A stretch of DNA of 64,000 nucleotides from Blautia sp. MSJ-9 (GCF_018919065.1 NZ_JAHLQG010000053.1:36215-100214), one strand, 5' to 3'. Counted from the stretch's first letter, positions 1-9,268 are shown. Program-made: numbers and translations. Notes: generated by a model from the sequence alone, not told the origin.

Positions 1-678
1 CAATGGTTTTCCTCTATCATTAAGCGTTGAAAAAATACGCAATGCGGTGTCCTGCGACTCTGCTTCAATCGGAAGAAGGATACAATTATTCATAATACGA
101 GTAGGCAAATAAGCAAAATATGTAGGATATTTCGTCAGGAAGTCATCAATATTCTCCTGGAAAAATCTGAAATTGCAGGCATATCTGCTTTTCATCTCTT
201 TGCTGACTATTCCCGTTTTTAAAATTTCAAGAAACTCATCTTTGTCATTATCAGTAGCAACCTCTGAATCTATCTTGAGCTGCGACATATCTGGTTCTCC
301 AAATTCATCCGTTTTCCATAAACATTTTTCAATGTTTTGTCTTGTTGATACTGACGCTTTGTCCTGCATATGACCAAACTTAGAATAGAATGCTCTTAAA
401 AGTAACATAAGAGTTGTCAATCTCTGCTGTCCGTCAATAACCTCTAATTTATCTTCATTTCTAAAGGTTACAATTGGACCGAGAAAATACTCACTATTGC
501 TGTCAAATTCTGTTTTTCCTTCATCAGGAATAGCAAAAGAAAAAATATCATCCCAAAGAGTTCTGCATTCAGCTTCGCTCCATGCATAAGGTCTTTGATA
601 ATCTGGTATTAAAAAGTCCGATTTTTTACTCTGAAATAAATCTTTTATCGTCTTTTGGTCTACATTTAATTTTGACAT
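1..678 (-). CDS. DUF262 family protein (GmrSD-like), N-terminal part
   Basis: The gene starts at an ATG at 678 and runs off the left edge, so only about 226 residues are visible. They show a DUF262/ParB-like N-terminal domain: 'IPDYQRPYAW' near residue 24 and the hallmark 'IDGQQRLTTL' at 81-90, which in this family binds and hydrolyses nucleotide. 'FSTLNDRGKPL' is at the window end. DUF262 is the GmrS-type half of GmrSD type IV restriction enzymes, often followed by a DUF1524 HNH nuclease half. Whether that half exists here cannot be seen. The gene lies 99 bp downstream of an unrecognised coiled-coil gene on the same strand. A restriction or defence role is inferred from the family. Confidence 0.85.
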   Translation of the reverse strand, partial: MSKLNVDQKTIKDLFQSKKSDFLIPDYQRPYAWSEAECRTLWDDIFSFAIPDEGKTEFDSNSEYFLGPIVTFRNEDKLEVIDGQQRLTTLMLLLRAFYSKFGHMQDKASVSTRQNIEKCLWKTDEFGEPDMSQLKIDSEVATDNDKDEFLEILKTGIVSKEMKSRYACNFRFFQENIDDFLTKYPTYFAYLPTRIMNNCILLPIEAESQDTALRIFSTLNDRGKPL

Positions 679-777
679 AACTTAATTCCTTCCTTTTTTT
701 GCAAAAATCTTCTGCCTTCTTTCTATACATTATCTATAAATACACAATAAGATTTTTCCAGAAAAATAAATTCTCAA

Positions 778-1311
778 TCATTCCTTTTGTTCATATTCAT
801 CACATAATGTCTCAATTGCATCTGGGGTTAATCCACATTCTTTACGGTATTCGATGTGCTGTCTAGTTGCGTCAAGTGCTTTATTTAATCCTTTCTGTCC
901 ATATTCCCGCAAAATATAGTCAAAATATTTTTTCGTTGCTTTCGCACTGATTGCTCTTTTATAAACAACGCCATCCAACATACCACTTACAGCATATAAA
1001 TACATCAACGCAGAATTACGGTTCATTCCTGTTTTCTGTACAATCTCATCTGCCATTTCCTGTGCATTCTTACCTTCTGAAACTTTCTTTCCATATTCAT
1101 AGCAGGTTCTGATCATTTCATCTGTCATTTTTTTATATGATATAGACAAGTGCTTCACCTTTCCACTCCCCTCATTATCAACTAAATCTTCCTCATTTTC
1201 ATCTTCTATTCTTGCTGAAATATTCCCGACCTGTTGCTTTAACAAACGTACCTCATCTTCCAATATTTTAATTCTGGATAACAATTCCAGAATTATAGTT
1301 TCATATTGCAT
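778..1311 (-). CDS. Unrecognised coiled-coil protein upstream of the DUF262 gene
   Basis: This 177-aa soluble protein has residues 1-30 as a leucine/isoleucine heptad coiled coil, 31-55 as an acidic linker, and 60-177 as an alpha-helical domain containing 'NRNSALMYLYAVSGML' and 'ATRQHIEYRKECGL'. I do not recognise the family with certainty. The helical domain resembles small N-terminal domains found beside restriction nucleases. It is read leftward immediately before the DUF262 gene, which suggests a two-gene accessory or defence unit. The AT-rich region upstream has repeated AATATTTCTATTT motifs. It has no signal peptide or membrane segment. The coding call is firm; the function is unknown. 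Confidence 0.6.
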   Translation of the reverse strand: MQYETIILELLSRIKILEDEVRLLKQQVGNISARIEDENEEDLVDNEGSGKVKHLSISYKKMTDEMIRTCYEYGKKVSEGKNAQEMADEIVQKTGMNRNSALMYLYAVSGMLDGVVYKRAISAKATKKYFDYILREYGQKGLNKALDATRQHIEYRKECGLTPDAIETLCDEYEQKE

Positions 1312-1337
1312 ATTTTCTCTCCGTTTCTTTTATAATA

Positions 1338-1414
1338 AATATTTCTATTTATTATATACTATATATTTCTTTCTATTTCAATACATTTCTTTATTTTCTA
1401 CAATATTTCTATTT
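1338..1414. repeat. Iteron-like AT-rich direct repeats upstream of the coiled-coil gene
   Basis: Exact 13-bp copies of AATATTTCTATTT lie at 1338-1350 and 1402-1414. Degenerate copies (ATATTTCTTTCTATTT) lie between them. Spaced direct repeats just upstream of a start codon can be protein-binding sites, but the very high A+T makes chance repeats plausible. Confidence 0.35.
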
Positions 1415-1454
1415 GGTTTAAATAGACGTTTTCATAGTCGAAATTCCTATTTAT

Positions 1455-1649
1455 CTAAAAATCCCACGGATTGCAAAAGCAAAAATCTGGAAGTTTCATC
1501 TCAAAAGAAATTCCTCTCTGAAGTACAACCTGTCTCAAAAATATTCCTACTGCATTGGACATCAGAATATCAAATCGATCAAGCACTTGTTCTGCCTGTT
1601 CTTCTACTTTAGACTCAACACGCGCAAATACATTTGCTGTTCTTTCCAT
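1455..1649 (-). pseudogene. Orphan, C-terminally altered RelB/DinJ-type antitoxin
   Basis: The 64-residue product reads as the N-terminal ribbon-helix-helix domain of a DinJ/RelB antitoxin: 'TANVFARVESKVEEQAEQVL', then 'MSNAVGIFLRQVVLQRG' and 'FEMKLP' (to about residue 54). Family members are usually 85-100 aa, with a C-terminal toxin-neutralising tail. Here the tail is replaced by ten unrelated residues (DFCFCNPWDF) and a stop. No YafQ/RelE-type toxin gene follows in 1311-1454. It is probably a decayed toxin-antitoxin remnant, though a free-standing DNA-binding antitoxin cannot be excluded. Confidence 0.6.
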
Positions 1650-1673
1650 AGATTCTTTCGATAAACAGATAAA

Positions 1674-1731
1674 AATAAAATTATCCTGAACAAGTTACAA
1701 GTCAAAAGCACTTGTAACTGCCAGGATAATT
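1674..1731 (-). terminator. Intrinsic terminator of lysS
   Basis: Read leftward, a long stem (ATTATCCTG pairing with CAGGATAAT, and inside it AGTTACAAGT with ACTTGTAACT) is followed by TTTTATTTTT. It lies directly after the lysS stop. Its outer sequence is shared with the terminator at 35410-35465. Confidence 0.8.
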
Positions 1732-1777
1732 TATTTTCACTATCTTAGTCAACGATAGTCCGCTTTATTTCTTAATT

Positions 1778-3856
1778 TTAGTACAGTTTTGCACCAGCTG
1801 GGATATGATTATCAACCATAAGCAGATGAAGTTCCTCATCCTCTGAATCTTTAAGGTTGTTCACTGCTGAAAGCAACATTCCGCAGGATTCGATTCCCAT
1901 CATCTTACGTGGCGGCAGGTTTGTGATTGCGATCAGAGTCTTGCCAACCAGTTCTTCCGGCTCGTAGTAAGCGTGGATTCCGCTTAAGATTGTACGGTCT
2001 GTGCCGGTTCCGTCGTCCAGGGTGAACTGGAGGAGTTTTTTGCTCTTCGGAACTGCTACACACTCTTTAACCTTTACAGCTCTGAAATCAGATTTGCTGA
2101 ATGTATCAAAGTCTACTGCTTCCTCAAATAAAGGTTCAACCTTTACATTTGAAAAATCAATCTTCGCATTGTCTGTGAAGAAGCCATTGTTGTCACCTGC
2201 AGGTGCTGCTGTTTCTTCTGCTGCGCCGGCCTGTGCTGCATTGTTTGCTTCGTTCTTTGCTGCACCCTGACTCTTCATGGTCGGGAACAGAAGTACGTCA
2301 CGGATTGCCTGGCTGTCTGTAAGCAGCATAACCAGACGGTCGATTCCGTATCCGATACCACCTGTAGGCGGCATACCGATCTCCAGTGCATTCAGGAAAT
2401 CTTCATCTGTGTGGTTAGCTTCCTCATCTCCTGCGTCAGCAAGAGCATCCTGTGCTTTGAAACGCTCTCTCTGATCGATCGGGTCATTAAGCTCGGAATA
2501 TGCGTTACACATTTCCCATGTATTAATGAACAGCTCGAAACGTTCTACCTTATTCGGGTCAGAAGGTTTCTTCTTTGTCAGCGGAGAAATCTCGATCGGA
2601 TGATCCATGATAAATGTCGGCTGGATCAGTTCTTTCTCACAGTATTCCTCGAAGAACAGATTGATGATATCACCCTTCTTATGACGTTCTTCATATTCGA
2701 TATGATGCTCAGCTGCAAGCTTCTTAGCTGCTTCATCATCTGCAACTTCATCAAAGTCAATTCCTGCGTATTTCTTGATCGCATCATTCATAGTCAGACG
2801 TTCAAACGGTTTGCTGAGATCGATCTCGATACCATTGTAGGAAATCTTCGCAGAACCGCAAACCTTCTCTGCCAGATAACGGAACATGGATTCAGTCAGT
2901 TCCATCATGCCTTCATAATCTGTATATGCCTGATAAAGCTCCATCAGAGTAAACTCCGGATTATGACGGGTATCTACACCTTCATTACGGAATACACGTC
3001 CGATCTCATAAACTCTCTCAAGACCACCAACGATCAGTCTCTTCAGGTAAAGCTCAAGAGAAATACGAAGCTTAACATCTTCGTTCAGTGCATTATAATG
3101 AGTCTCAAAAGGTCTTGCTGCGGCACCACCTGCATTTGCAACCAGCATTGGAGTTTCCACTTCCATGAAGTCACGGTCTGCAAGGAAGCTGCGGATCTCT
3201 TTAAGGATTTTGGAACGTTTGATAAATACGTTCTTGCTGTCCTGGTTCATGATAAGGTCTACGTATCTCTGACGATAACGTGTATCTGTATCTGTCAGTC
3301 CATGGAATTTCTCAGGAAGGATCTGTAAGCTCTTGGAAAGAAGAGTCATGCTTTCTGCATGGATAGAAATCTCACCTGTTCTTGTTCTGAATGCAAAACC
3401 TTCCAGTCCGAAGATATCACCGATATCGGATTTCTTGAAGTCTGCATAAGAGTCTGCTCCGATCGCATCTCTTGCTATATATACCTGGATATTTCCCTGT
3501 AAATCCTGGATATTGCAGAAAGAAGCTTTTCCCATGACTCTCTTGAACATCATACGGCCTGCGATCGCTACGTGGATCGGGCTTGCGTCCATGATTTCTC
3601 TTCTCTCTTCGTAATCTTTCTTAACTGCTTCCTTTGCCTGTTCTTCATCAAGACCTGTTACATCTACTTCTGCACGGTCTTTGAGAAGTTCTGCCTCATG
3701 TGCTTCATAAAGATTCTTCACTTCCATTGAGTGATGAGTCTGGTTAAACTTTGTGATCTGAAATGGGTCTTTTCCATTAGCCTGAAGATCTGCAAGCTTG
3801 TCGCGACGTACCTTCAGTAACTGGTTTAAATCCTGTTCCTGCTTCTGCTGTGCCAC
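1778..3856 (-). CDS. lysS: Lysyl-tRNA synthetase (class II) with C-terminal tRNA-binding domain
   Basis: The enzyme charges tRNA-Lys with lysine in the cytosol. Residues about 1-528 form a complete class II LysRS: N-terminal OB fold, 'EVETPML' (motif 1), '[15 protein letters not shown]' (motif 2) and 'GIGYGIDRL' (motif 3). An Ala/Glu-rich linker (532-575) leads to an added EMAPII/MetRS-beta-type tRNA-binding OB domain (about 580-692) with '[11 protein letters not shown]', '[18 protein letters not shown]' and the ending 'PAGAKLY'. Standard bacterial LysRS is about 500 aa, so this is a domain fusion. It is the last gene of the dusB-greA-lysS run. A 374-bp gap containing a structured element separates it from greA. 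No T-box motif was seen. Confidence 0.96.
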   Translation of the reverse strand: MAQQKQEQDLNQLLKVRRDKLADLQANGKDPFQITKFNQTHHSMEVKNLYEAHEAELLKDRAEVDVTGLDEEQAKEAVKKDYEERREIMDASPIHVAIAGRMMFKRVMGKASFCNIQDLQGNIQVYIARDAIGADSYADFKKSDIGDIFGLEGFAFRTRTGEISIHAESMTLLSKSLQILPEKFHGLTDTDTRYRQRYVDLIMNQDSKNVFIKRSKILKEIRSFLADRDFMEVETPMLVANAGGAAARPFETHYNALNEDVKLRISLELYLKRLIVGGLERVYEIGRVFRNEGVDTRHNPEFTLMELYQAYTDYEGMMELTESMFRYLAEKVCGSAKISYNGIEIDLSKPFERLTMNDAIKKYAGIDFDEVADDEAAKKLAAEHHIEYEERHKKGDIINLFFEEYCEKELIQPTFIMDHPIEISPLTKKKPSDPNKVERFELFINTWEMCNAYSELNDPIDQRERFKAQDALADAGDEEANHTDEDFLNALEIGMPPTGGIGYGIDRLVMLLTDSQAIRDVLLFPTMKSQGAAKNEANNAAQAGAAEETAAPAGDNNGFFTDNAKIDFSNVKVEPLFEEAVDFDTFSKSDFRAVKVKECVAVPKSKKLLQFTLDDGTGTDRTILSGIHAYYEPEELVGKTLIAITNLPPRKMMGIESCGMLLSAVNNLKDSEDEELHLLMVDNHIPAGAKLY

Positions 3857-3977
3857 CTTGGTTCCTCCTTGTATTCTTAAAAATGATTAATTATTTTACA
3901 TTTCCAGATATCAGATACTGTTTCTGATTACGCGAATTCACGTTTATTCCGAAACCGTATTACTGGTATCATTTTAT

Positions 3978-4120
3978 GTAACTGTTCAGTACCTTCACAG
4001 TTACGAGTCAAAATCCATTAAAAATCGCCTTTGGCGATGGGATTTTGACTTGTATGTCTCGGGATTTTGGCATCTTCATGCCAAAACACCTCGTGGAATA
4101 GTGGACTGCTGAATAGTTAC
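3978..4120. repeat. Structured intergenic element between greA and lysS
   Basis: The outer arms GTAACTGTTCAG (3978-3989) and CTGAATAGTTAC (4109-4120) are complementary apart from one wobble pair. Inside are a nested hairpin (AGTCAAAATCC/GGATTTTGACT around ATCGCC/GGCGAT, 4007-4051) and a tight hairpin TTTTGGCAT-CTTC-ATGCCAAAA (about 4064-4085). A third segment, ACAGTTAC at 3997-4004, can pair with the left outer arm instead, giving an alternative fold. I recognise the style as a Lachnospiraceae intergenic repeat. The rest of the 3857-4230 gap holds the greA terminator. Confidence 0.6.
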
Positions 4121-4165
4121 CATTTTATTTAATATACAGATTTATTCTATCTGCTTATATAGTCA

Positions 4166-4216
4166 GAGAAAGGTGCGCGTCATGCTTTTTTGCATGGTAA
4201 ATGTTTACGCGCACCT
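4166..4216 (-). terminator. Intrinsic terminator of greA
   Basis: Read leftward, AGGTGCGCG and CGCGCACCT form a 9-bp GC-rich stem around an inner GCATG/CATGC hairpin, then TTTCT. It lies just below the greA stop codon. Confidence 0.7.
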
Positions 4217-4230
4217 CAGTCATCTGTCTC

Positions 4231-4713
4231 TTATACGTTTCTCTGGATCTCCAGAACTTTGTATTTCATGATTCCTGCTGGCATTTCTACCTCTACTACG
4301 TCACCTGTGTGAGCACCCATAAGTGCTTTTCCAACAGGAGATTCGTTGGAGATCTTGCCTTCAAGGCTGTTCGCCTCTGTGGAACCTACGATCTTCAGTT
4401 CGATGTCTTCTTCGAATTCAAAATCGTGTACTTTAACCTTACATCCAACGCTGATCTTGTCCAGGTCTACTTCGTCCTCTACAACTACTTCAGCATTCTT
4501 TAAGATCTTCTCGATTTCTTCGATACGTGCTTCAATGTCTCTCTGTTCGTCTTTCGCTGCATCGTATTCCGCATTCTCTGATAAGTCGCCCTGTTCTCTG
4601 GCTTCCTTAATTTTCTCTGCTACTTCTTTTCTCTTTACTACCTTTAAATCATGCAGCTCTTCTTCTAATTTTTTAAGTCCTGCATAAGTTAGTAAGTTCT
4701 TCTTTTCTTCCAT
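4231..4713 (-). CDS. greA: Transcription elongation factor GreA
   Basis: This 160-aa cytosolic factor rescues backtracked RNA polymerase by stimulating transcript cleavage. The N-terminal coiled coil (residues 10-75) has the conserved '[20 protein letters not shown]' tip with its catalytic acidic pair. The C-terminal FKBP-like domain includes 'SPVGKALMG' and '[11 protein letters not shown]'. The ATG at 4713 is chosen over an upstream ATG at 4773 because it gives the family's standard length and start ([10 protein letters not shown]) and has AAGG a few bases ahead. It is read with dusB upstream and lysS downstream, a common Firmicute order. Confidence 0.96.
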   Translation of the reverse strand: MEEKKNLLTYAGLKKLEEELHDLKVVKRKEVAEKIKEAREQGDLSENAEYDAAKDEQRDIEARIEEIEKILKNAEVVVEDEVDLDKISVGCKVKVHDFEFEEDIELKIVGSTEANSLEGKISNESPVGKALMGAHTGDVVEVEMPAGIMKYKVLEIQRNV

Positions 4714-4979
4714 AACAACCTTACTCCCTTCATCCGGTATCATCTTTGGTGTGTCCTGCACACCCCGGATCACTACATGGATTTATGTGCTTCCTGATAC
4801 ATCATACCTGAAAAAGGGCAGACTTATTCTAGGATATTCACAATTCCTGTATTATACATAAAAGCGCCCGGATTGTCAAGCATTCCGGGCACCTTTACTA
4901 CTGTTTATATTTCTCATTTCAGCAGATACAAAATAACTTACAAACTATGATTCTTCAGCATTTTCTATCGTCTGAAGTT

Positions 4980-5987
4980 CTATCCCAGTCTGGACAAAAG
5001 CTGCTCCAGAGCTTCATAGCTTTCAATGGTATTGGATTCCCTTCGAAGTCCGGCACTGTGGCGCATGCCTGCAGTATACCAGGCAACGTGCTTGCGCATT
5101 TCGCGGATTCCTACGAATTCACCTTTCAATTCAATCTGCTTTCTGGCATGACGCAGGATCATCTCACGGATTTCCTCTACAGATGGGCGTTCCAGCAATT
5201 CTCCTGTCTGGAAGTAATGATTCAGTTCGCGGAATAACCATGGATTTCCTCTTACTGCACGGCCAACCATAACGGCGTCGCATCCAGTCTGTTTCACCAG
5301 CGCTTCTGCTTTCAGCGGAGAATCTACATCTCCGTTTCCAATCACAGGAATGCTAATCGCTTCTTTCACTCTGCGGATAGTATCCCAGTCTGCTGTACCT
5401 GAATAGTACTGCTGTCTGGTGCGTCCATGCACTGCAAGTGCTGCTGCTCCCGCATCCTCGATGCGTTTCGCAATCTCAACAATATCTATCGGTTCATTTT
5501 CAAATCCTATACGCACCTTGACAGTTAATGGCTTACTGATAGCAGATGATACTTTTCGAACAATTTCTTCGATCAGGTTAGGATTCTTCAGCAATGCAGA
5601 ACCCTCACCATTATTGACTACTTTCGGCACCGGGCATCCCATGTTGATGTCCAGAATATCAAATTCCCTGTCCTCAATGGATTTCGCAACCTCTGCCATG
5701 AGGTCCGGTTCACTGCCGAAAAGCTGCATGGATACCGGATGTTCGCACGGATCGATTTCCATCAGGGCAATAGTATTCTTATTGTGAAAAGAAATCGCTT
5801 TGGCACTGATCATTTCCATACAGATCAGACCGGCCCCCTGCGCCTTGCAGAGAGTTCTAAATGGAAGATCTGTTACACCCGCCATTGGTGCAAGGACAAA
5901 TGGATTGTCAATCTGCACATTTCCAATTTTCCACTGCATCTTCATGAATGGTTCTTTTGCCTGTACCGACTCATTCTTTGTCTGCAT
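4980..5987 (-). CDS. dusB: tRNA-dihydrouridine synthase
   Basis: This FMN enzyme reduces uridine to dihydrouridine in the tRNA D-loop. The 335-aa TIM-barrel shows 'LAPMAGVTDLPFR' at the N-terminus, 'DINMGCPVPKV' with the catalytic cysteine, 'TVKVRIGF', 'AVHGRTRQQYYSG' and 'IPVIGNGDV', then the DusB helical C-terminal domain. I take the ATG at 5987, preceded by GAGGATTGAATCC, rather than a GTG at 6002. This start leaves 4 bp after the stop of the upstream small gene, fitting one operon. Downstream is greA. Confidence 0.94.
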   Translation of the reverse strand: MQTKNESVQAKEPFMKMQWKIGNVQIDNPFVLAPMAGVTDLPFRTLCKAQGAGLICMEMISAKAISFHNKNTIALMEIDPCEHPVSMQLFGSEPDLMAEVAKSIEDREFDILDINMGCPVPKVVNNGEGSALLKNPNLIEEIVRKVSSAISKPLTVKVRIGFENEPIDIVEIAKRIEDAGAAALAVHGRTRQQYYSGTADWDTIRRVKEAISIPVIGNGDVDSPLKAEALVKQTGCDAVMVGRAVRGNPWLFRELNHYFQTGELLERPSVEEIREMILRHARKQIELKGEFVGIREMRKHVAWYTAGMRHSAGLRRESNTIESYEALEQLLSRLG

Positions 5988-5991
5988 GGAT

Positions 5992-6357
5992 TCAATCCTC
6001 ACTGCCCGGTGTTTTCTTCAGTTCTTCTTCCGGGATGTCTCCGAGGAAGAATACTTTATAATACATTTCCAGAGATTCCAGAAGTTCTTTCTTGTCCTGC
6101 TGGATCTGTTTAATCTTCAGACCGCTTCCGATCTCATCGTAGCGGGCATCTGCTTCCAGAGCCTCTGTCTTGAACTGGAGTCTGCCGTTTTCGTCAAATT
6201 CCAGAGTCAGGATTCCGCCCACATCTTCTGTGTAAAGAACGCACATGATCTGTAGTTCTTTCTTTACATGATCCGGAAGTGCGTTGAAGTCCTGGTTAAA
6301 ATAAAATTTCTTCTCATAGGCGCTTGCGCCGCAGAGAGTAATATTATCCTGATACAT
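5992..6357 (-). CDS. Conserved small cytosolic protein upstream of dusB
   Basis: This 121-aa acidic soluble protein has no signal or membrane segment. Visible features are 'DFNALPDHVKKELQIM', a strand-rich middle ('GGILTLEFDENGRLQF') and a helical C-terminus ('DKKELLESLEMYYKVFFLG'). It looks like the family annotated as DUF6145 in Lachnospiraceae, but that name is from memory. It is tightly linked to dusB (4 bp apart), so the two are co-transcribed. No function can be assigned. Confidence 0.75.
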   Translation of the reverse strand: MYQDNITLCGASAYEKKFYFNQDFNALPDHVKKELQIMCVLYTEDVGGILTLEFDENGRLQFKTEALEADARYDEIGSGLKIKQIQQDKKELLESLEMYYKVFFLGDIPEEELKKTPGSED

Positions 6358-6483
6358 AAATTACTGTTTCCCTCTTTCGAAATTCTTCAGAATCATGTAA
6401 TTTAACTTAAATCACAGATTCCATATTTATTAATAATTCTCAGGCGGTTAAAAAGTCATATCGTATAATGCCCGAACGACTCT

Positions 6484-7287
6484 TTATACATAACTGTAAA
6501 GTCCACGCACCGAGACCTCTCCAGCGCTGACTTTCACAACTTCTTTGTCCTGCTTTTCCACAAGCAGCTCACCTTTTTCATCGATTCCTCTGCAGATTCC
6601 CTCGAAACTTCTGTCACCATCGATCACTCTGACCGGCTGGTTCAGGTTTGCAAGGATTCTGTGGTAATCATCCAGCAGATGAGTAAAATCACAGGTTTGG
6701 ATAAATCTCTCATAGTTGATCTCGAAATATTTCATCACCTGTGCAATCACCTGATTTCTGTCATATTCATGACCGCCCTCCAGAATCAGTGAAGTCGCTT
6801 TGTCCTGCATTTCTTCCGGAAATTCTTTCAGGTTTACATTGATTCCTACTCCGATGAGAACATAATTGATCTTCACACCATTTGTTCCCATCTCGGTCAG
6901 GATACCACAGATTTTCTTCTTAGAGATCACAATATCATTGGGCCATTTAATACTTACGTTAAACCCCAGTTCCTCTGCTGCCTGTGCCACTGCCATTCCC
7001 ATAACCAGTGTCAGCATAGACGCATACTGCGGTGAAAATTCCGGACGTAAGAGCAGTGTCATCATAATAGAGCTGCCCTCCGGCGCTTCCCATCTTCTGT
7101 CAAAACGCCCTCTTCCCGCAGACTGAAATTCCGCAACTGCCAGAGTTCCATGCTCTGCACCATCTTTTGCCAGACGCTTGATCCATGAATTGGTAGAATC
7201 TGTTTCTTTTGCAAAATGGACGGTTTTGCCCGCCCATTTTGTGTCTATCGCCTGTGAAATTGTTTCTTCATTATACAGATGTGCCAT
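6484..7287 (-). CDS. birA: Biotin-[acetyl-CoA-carboxylase] ligase, monofunctional
   Basis: The enzyme activates biotin with ATP and attaches it to the biotin carboxyl carrier protein. The 267-aa sequence starts directly in the catalytic domain: 'ETDSTNSWIKRL', the biotinyl-AMP loop 'QSAGRGRFDRRW', 'IKWPNDIVISKKKICGIL' and 'LIGVGINVN'. A C-terminal SH3-like cap follows. The N-terminal winged-helix repressor domain of bifunctional BirA is absent, so it should not be a DNA-binding regulator. Its ATG overlaps the argF stop by one base (TAATG), so translation is coupled to argF. Confidence 0.95.
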   Translation of the reverse strand: MAHLYNEETISQAIDTKWAGKTVHFAKETDSTNSWIKRLAKDGAEHGTLAVAEFQSAGRGRFDRRWEAPEGSSIMMTLLLRPEFSPQYASMLTLVMGMAVAQAAEELGFNVSIKWPNDIVISKKKICGILTEMGTNGVKINYVLIGVGINVNLKEFPEEMQDKATSLILEGGHEYDRNQVIAQVMKYFEINYERFIQTCDFTHLLDDYHRILANLNQPVRVIDGDRSFEGICRGIDEKGELLVEKQDKEVVKVSAGEVSVRGLYSYV

Positions 7288-8288
7288 TATTTGTTCTCCG
7301 GCTCTCCTAATGTTGCTACCATAACAGCTTTGATAGTATGCATACGGTTCTCTGCCTCATCAAATACTTTGGACTGCTCAGATTCAAATACTTCGTCTGT
7401 TACTTCCATGTCTGTCAGATTGAATCTCTCGCCCATTTCCTTGCCGATCTTTGTCTTAAGGTCATGGAATGCAGGCAGACAGTGAAGGAAGATTGCTTTC
7501 TCTCCTGCGTTCTTCATAACGTCCTTTGTTACTTTATAAGGTGTCAGATCATGGATTCTCTCTGTCCATACCTCATCCGGCTCACCCATGGATACCCATA
7601 CGTCTGTATAGATAACGTCTGCATCCTTTGTTCCTGCCTGAACATCCTCTGTCAGAGTGATGCTTCCGCCGGATGCTTTTGCATATTCCTCGCACTGAGC
7701 AACTAACTCTGCATTCGGGAAATATTTCTTAGTTGTGCAGGCTACGAAATGCATGCCAAGTTTTGTGCAGGCAATCATCAGGGAATTACCCATGTTGTAG
7801 CGGGCATCACCCATGTATACAAGCTTACGTCCTTTTAAATCTCCGAAATGCTCACGGATTGTCAGCATATCAGCGATCATCTGTGTCGGATGATATTCGT
7901 TCGTAAGGCCATTCCATACCGGAACACCTGCATGTTTTGCAAGCTCTTCTACGACTTCCTGACCAAATCCACGATATTCGATACCATCATACATTCTTCC
8001 CAGAACTCTTGCTGTATCTGCAATGCTTTCTTTCTTACCGATCTGAGAACCTGTCGGATCCAGGTATGTGCTTCCCATTCCAAGATCATGGGCAGCTACC
8101 TCAAAAGAGCAGCGGGTTCTTGTACTTGTTTTTTCAAAAATAAGTGCAATATTTTTGCCTCTGTAATATTCGTGAAGCTCGCCGGCTTTCTTCTTTGCTT
8201 TAAGTTCTGCGGATAAATCAATAAGATATGTGATCTCCTCCGGTGTAAAGTCTTTCAGTGTCAGAAAGTTTCTTCCTTTTAAGTTCAT
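7287..8288 (-). CDS. argF: Ornithine carbamoyltransferase
   Basis: The enzyme makes citrulline from ornithine and carbamoyl phosphate in arginine synthesis; catabolic ArcB is close in sequence. The 333-aa protein carries the carbamoyl-phosphate loop 'STRTRCSFE', 'HPTQMIADM', the ornithine-binding '[11 protein letters not shown]' and 'HCLPAFHD', and the conserved ending '[19 protein letters not shown]'. No other arginine genes are adjacent, and there is no arcA or arcC, so an anabolic role is favoured. It is coupled to birA downstream and follows the SPFH gene with 36 bp between. Confidence 0.95.
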   Translation of the reverse strand: MNLKGRNFLTLKDFTPEEITYLIDLSAELKAKKKAGELHEYYRGKNIALIFEKTSTRTRCSFEVAAHDLGMGSTYLDPTGSQIGKKESIADTARVLGRMYDGIEYRGFGQEVVEELAKHAGVPVWNGLTNEYHPTQMIADMLTIREHFGDLKGRKLVYMGDARYNMGNSLMIACTKLGMHFVACTTKKYFPNAELVAQCEEYAKASGGSITLTEDVQAGTKDADVIYTDVWVSMGEPDEVWTERIHDLTPYKVTKDVMKNAGEKAIFLHCLPAFHDLKTKIGKEMGERFNLTDMEVTDEVFESEQSKVFDEAENRMHTIKAVMVATLGEPENK

Positions 8289-8324
8289 AACAATTCTCTC
8301 CCCGATGTCATTTATTCTCTTTTG

Positions 8325-9266
8325 TTATTTGTCTGTCTCCGCTTTCGGATCAGTGACGATCTCTTTCAGCGAACTTGCCAGACCTGCGATTCCCTGAATA
8401 TCCGACGGAATAATGATCTTGGTTGCCTTACCGTCTGCTGCCTTGGCAAATGCTTCCAGACTCTTCAGTGTCAGAACTGCCTCATCTGCTCCTGCCTCTC
8501 TGATCATGCGAATACCCTCTGCATTGGCATTCTGAACTTTCAGAACTGCCTCAGCCTGTCCTTCTGCCTCCTTGATCATACGCTCTTTCTGAGCCTCTGC
8601 GCGGAGGATTGCTGCCTGTTTCTCAGCTTCTGCATCCAGAATTGCGGATTGTTTCTTACCTTCTGCAACAAGGATCGTAGATTTCTTCTGACCTTCTGCG
8701 ATCAGGATTGCTTCACGACGTTCACGCTCAGCTTTCATCTGTTTCTCCATTGCATCCTGAATAGCTGCCGGAGGAATAATGTTCTTCAGTTCCACACGAT
8801 TGACCTTGATTCCCCATGGATCAGTAGCTTCATCAAGAGAAGCTCTCATCTTGGTATTGATCGTCTCACGTGATGTAAGTGTCTCATCCAGTTCCATGTC
8901 ACCGATAATATTTCTTAAGGTTGTTGCGGACAGATTCTCGATTGCCATGATCGGATTCTCCACACCGTAAGTATAAAGCTTCGGATCTGTGATCTGAAAG
9001 AATACGACAGTATCGATCTGCATGGTTACGTTATCCTTTGTGATAACCGGCTGCGGTGGAAAATCCACTACCTGTTCCTTCAGATTTACCTTTCTGGCTA
9101 CTCGTTCAATAAACGGAACCTTGAAGTGAATTCCTGTACTCCAGGTTGCCTGATAAGCTCCCAGACGTTCCAGGATTACTGCATATGCCTGTGGTACAAT
9201 GCGGACGCAGGATGCAAGGACCCATACCGCAATAACGATAATAACTATCAGAAAAACCACGCCCAT
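8325..9266 (-). CDS. SPFH/band 7 membrane scaffold protein (QmcA-like)
   Basis: This 313-aa protein has one N-terminal membrane helix (residues 3-20), then the band 7 domain beginning 'RIVPQAYAVILERLGAYQ' and containing 'TKDNVTMQIDTVVFFQITD'. A long charged coiled coil follows (about 170-260, rich in EAEKQAAILRAEAQK-type repeats). These proteins oligomerise at the membrane and influence quality control or lipid microdomains. It starts 2 bp after the NfeD stop, behind GGAGG, and SPFH/NfeD pairs are a well-known partnership. Confidence 0.92.
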   Translation of the reverse strand: MGVVFLIVIIVIAVWVLASCVRIVPQAYAVILERLGAYQATWSTGIHFKVPFIERVARKVNLKEQVVDFPPQPVITKDNVTMQIDTVVFFQITDPKLYTYGVENPIMAIENLSATTLRNIIGDMELDETLTSRETINTKMRASLDEATDPWGIKVNRVELKNIIPPAAIQDAMEKQMKAERERREAILIAEGQKKSTILVAEGKKQSAILDAEAEKQAAILRAEAQKERMIKEAEGQAEAVLKVQNANAEGIRMIREAGADEAVLTLKSLEAFAKAADGKATKIIIPSDIQGIAGLASSLKEIVTDPKAETDK

Positions 9267-9268
9267 AA

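Noticed and set aside
2411..3328. 305-codon plus-strand frame
   Set aside because: It lies wholly antisense to lysS, with Cys/Ile/Phe-rich composition, no ribosome site and no family features.
3857..4230. T-box riboswitch ahead of lysS
   Set aside because: No AGGGTGG-type antiterminator or specifier stem was found. The gap holds a structured repeat and the greA terminator instead.
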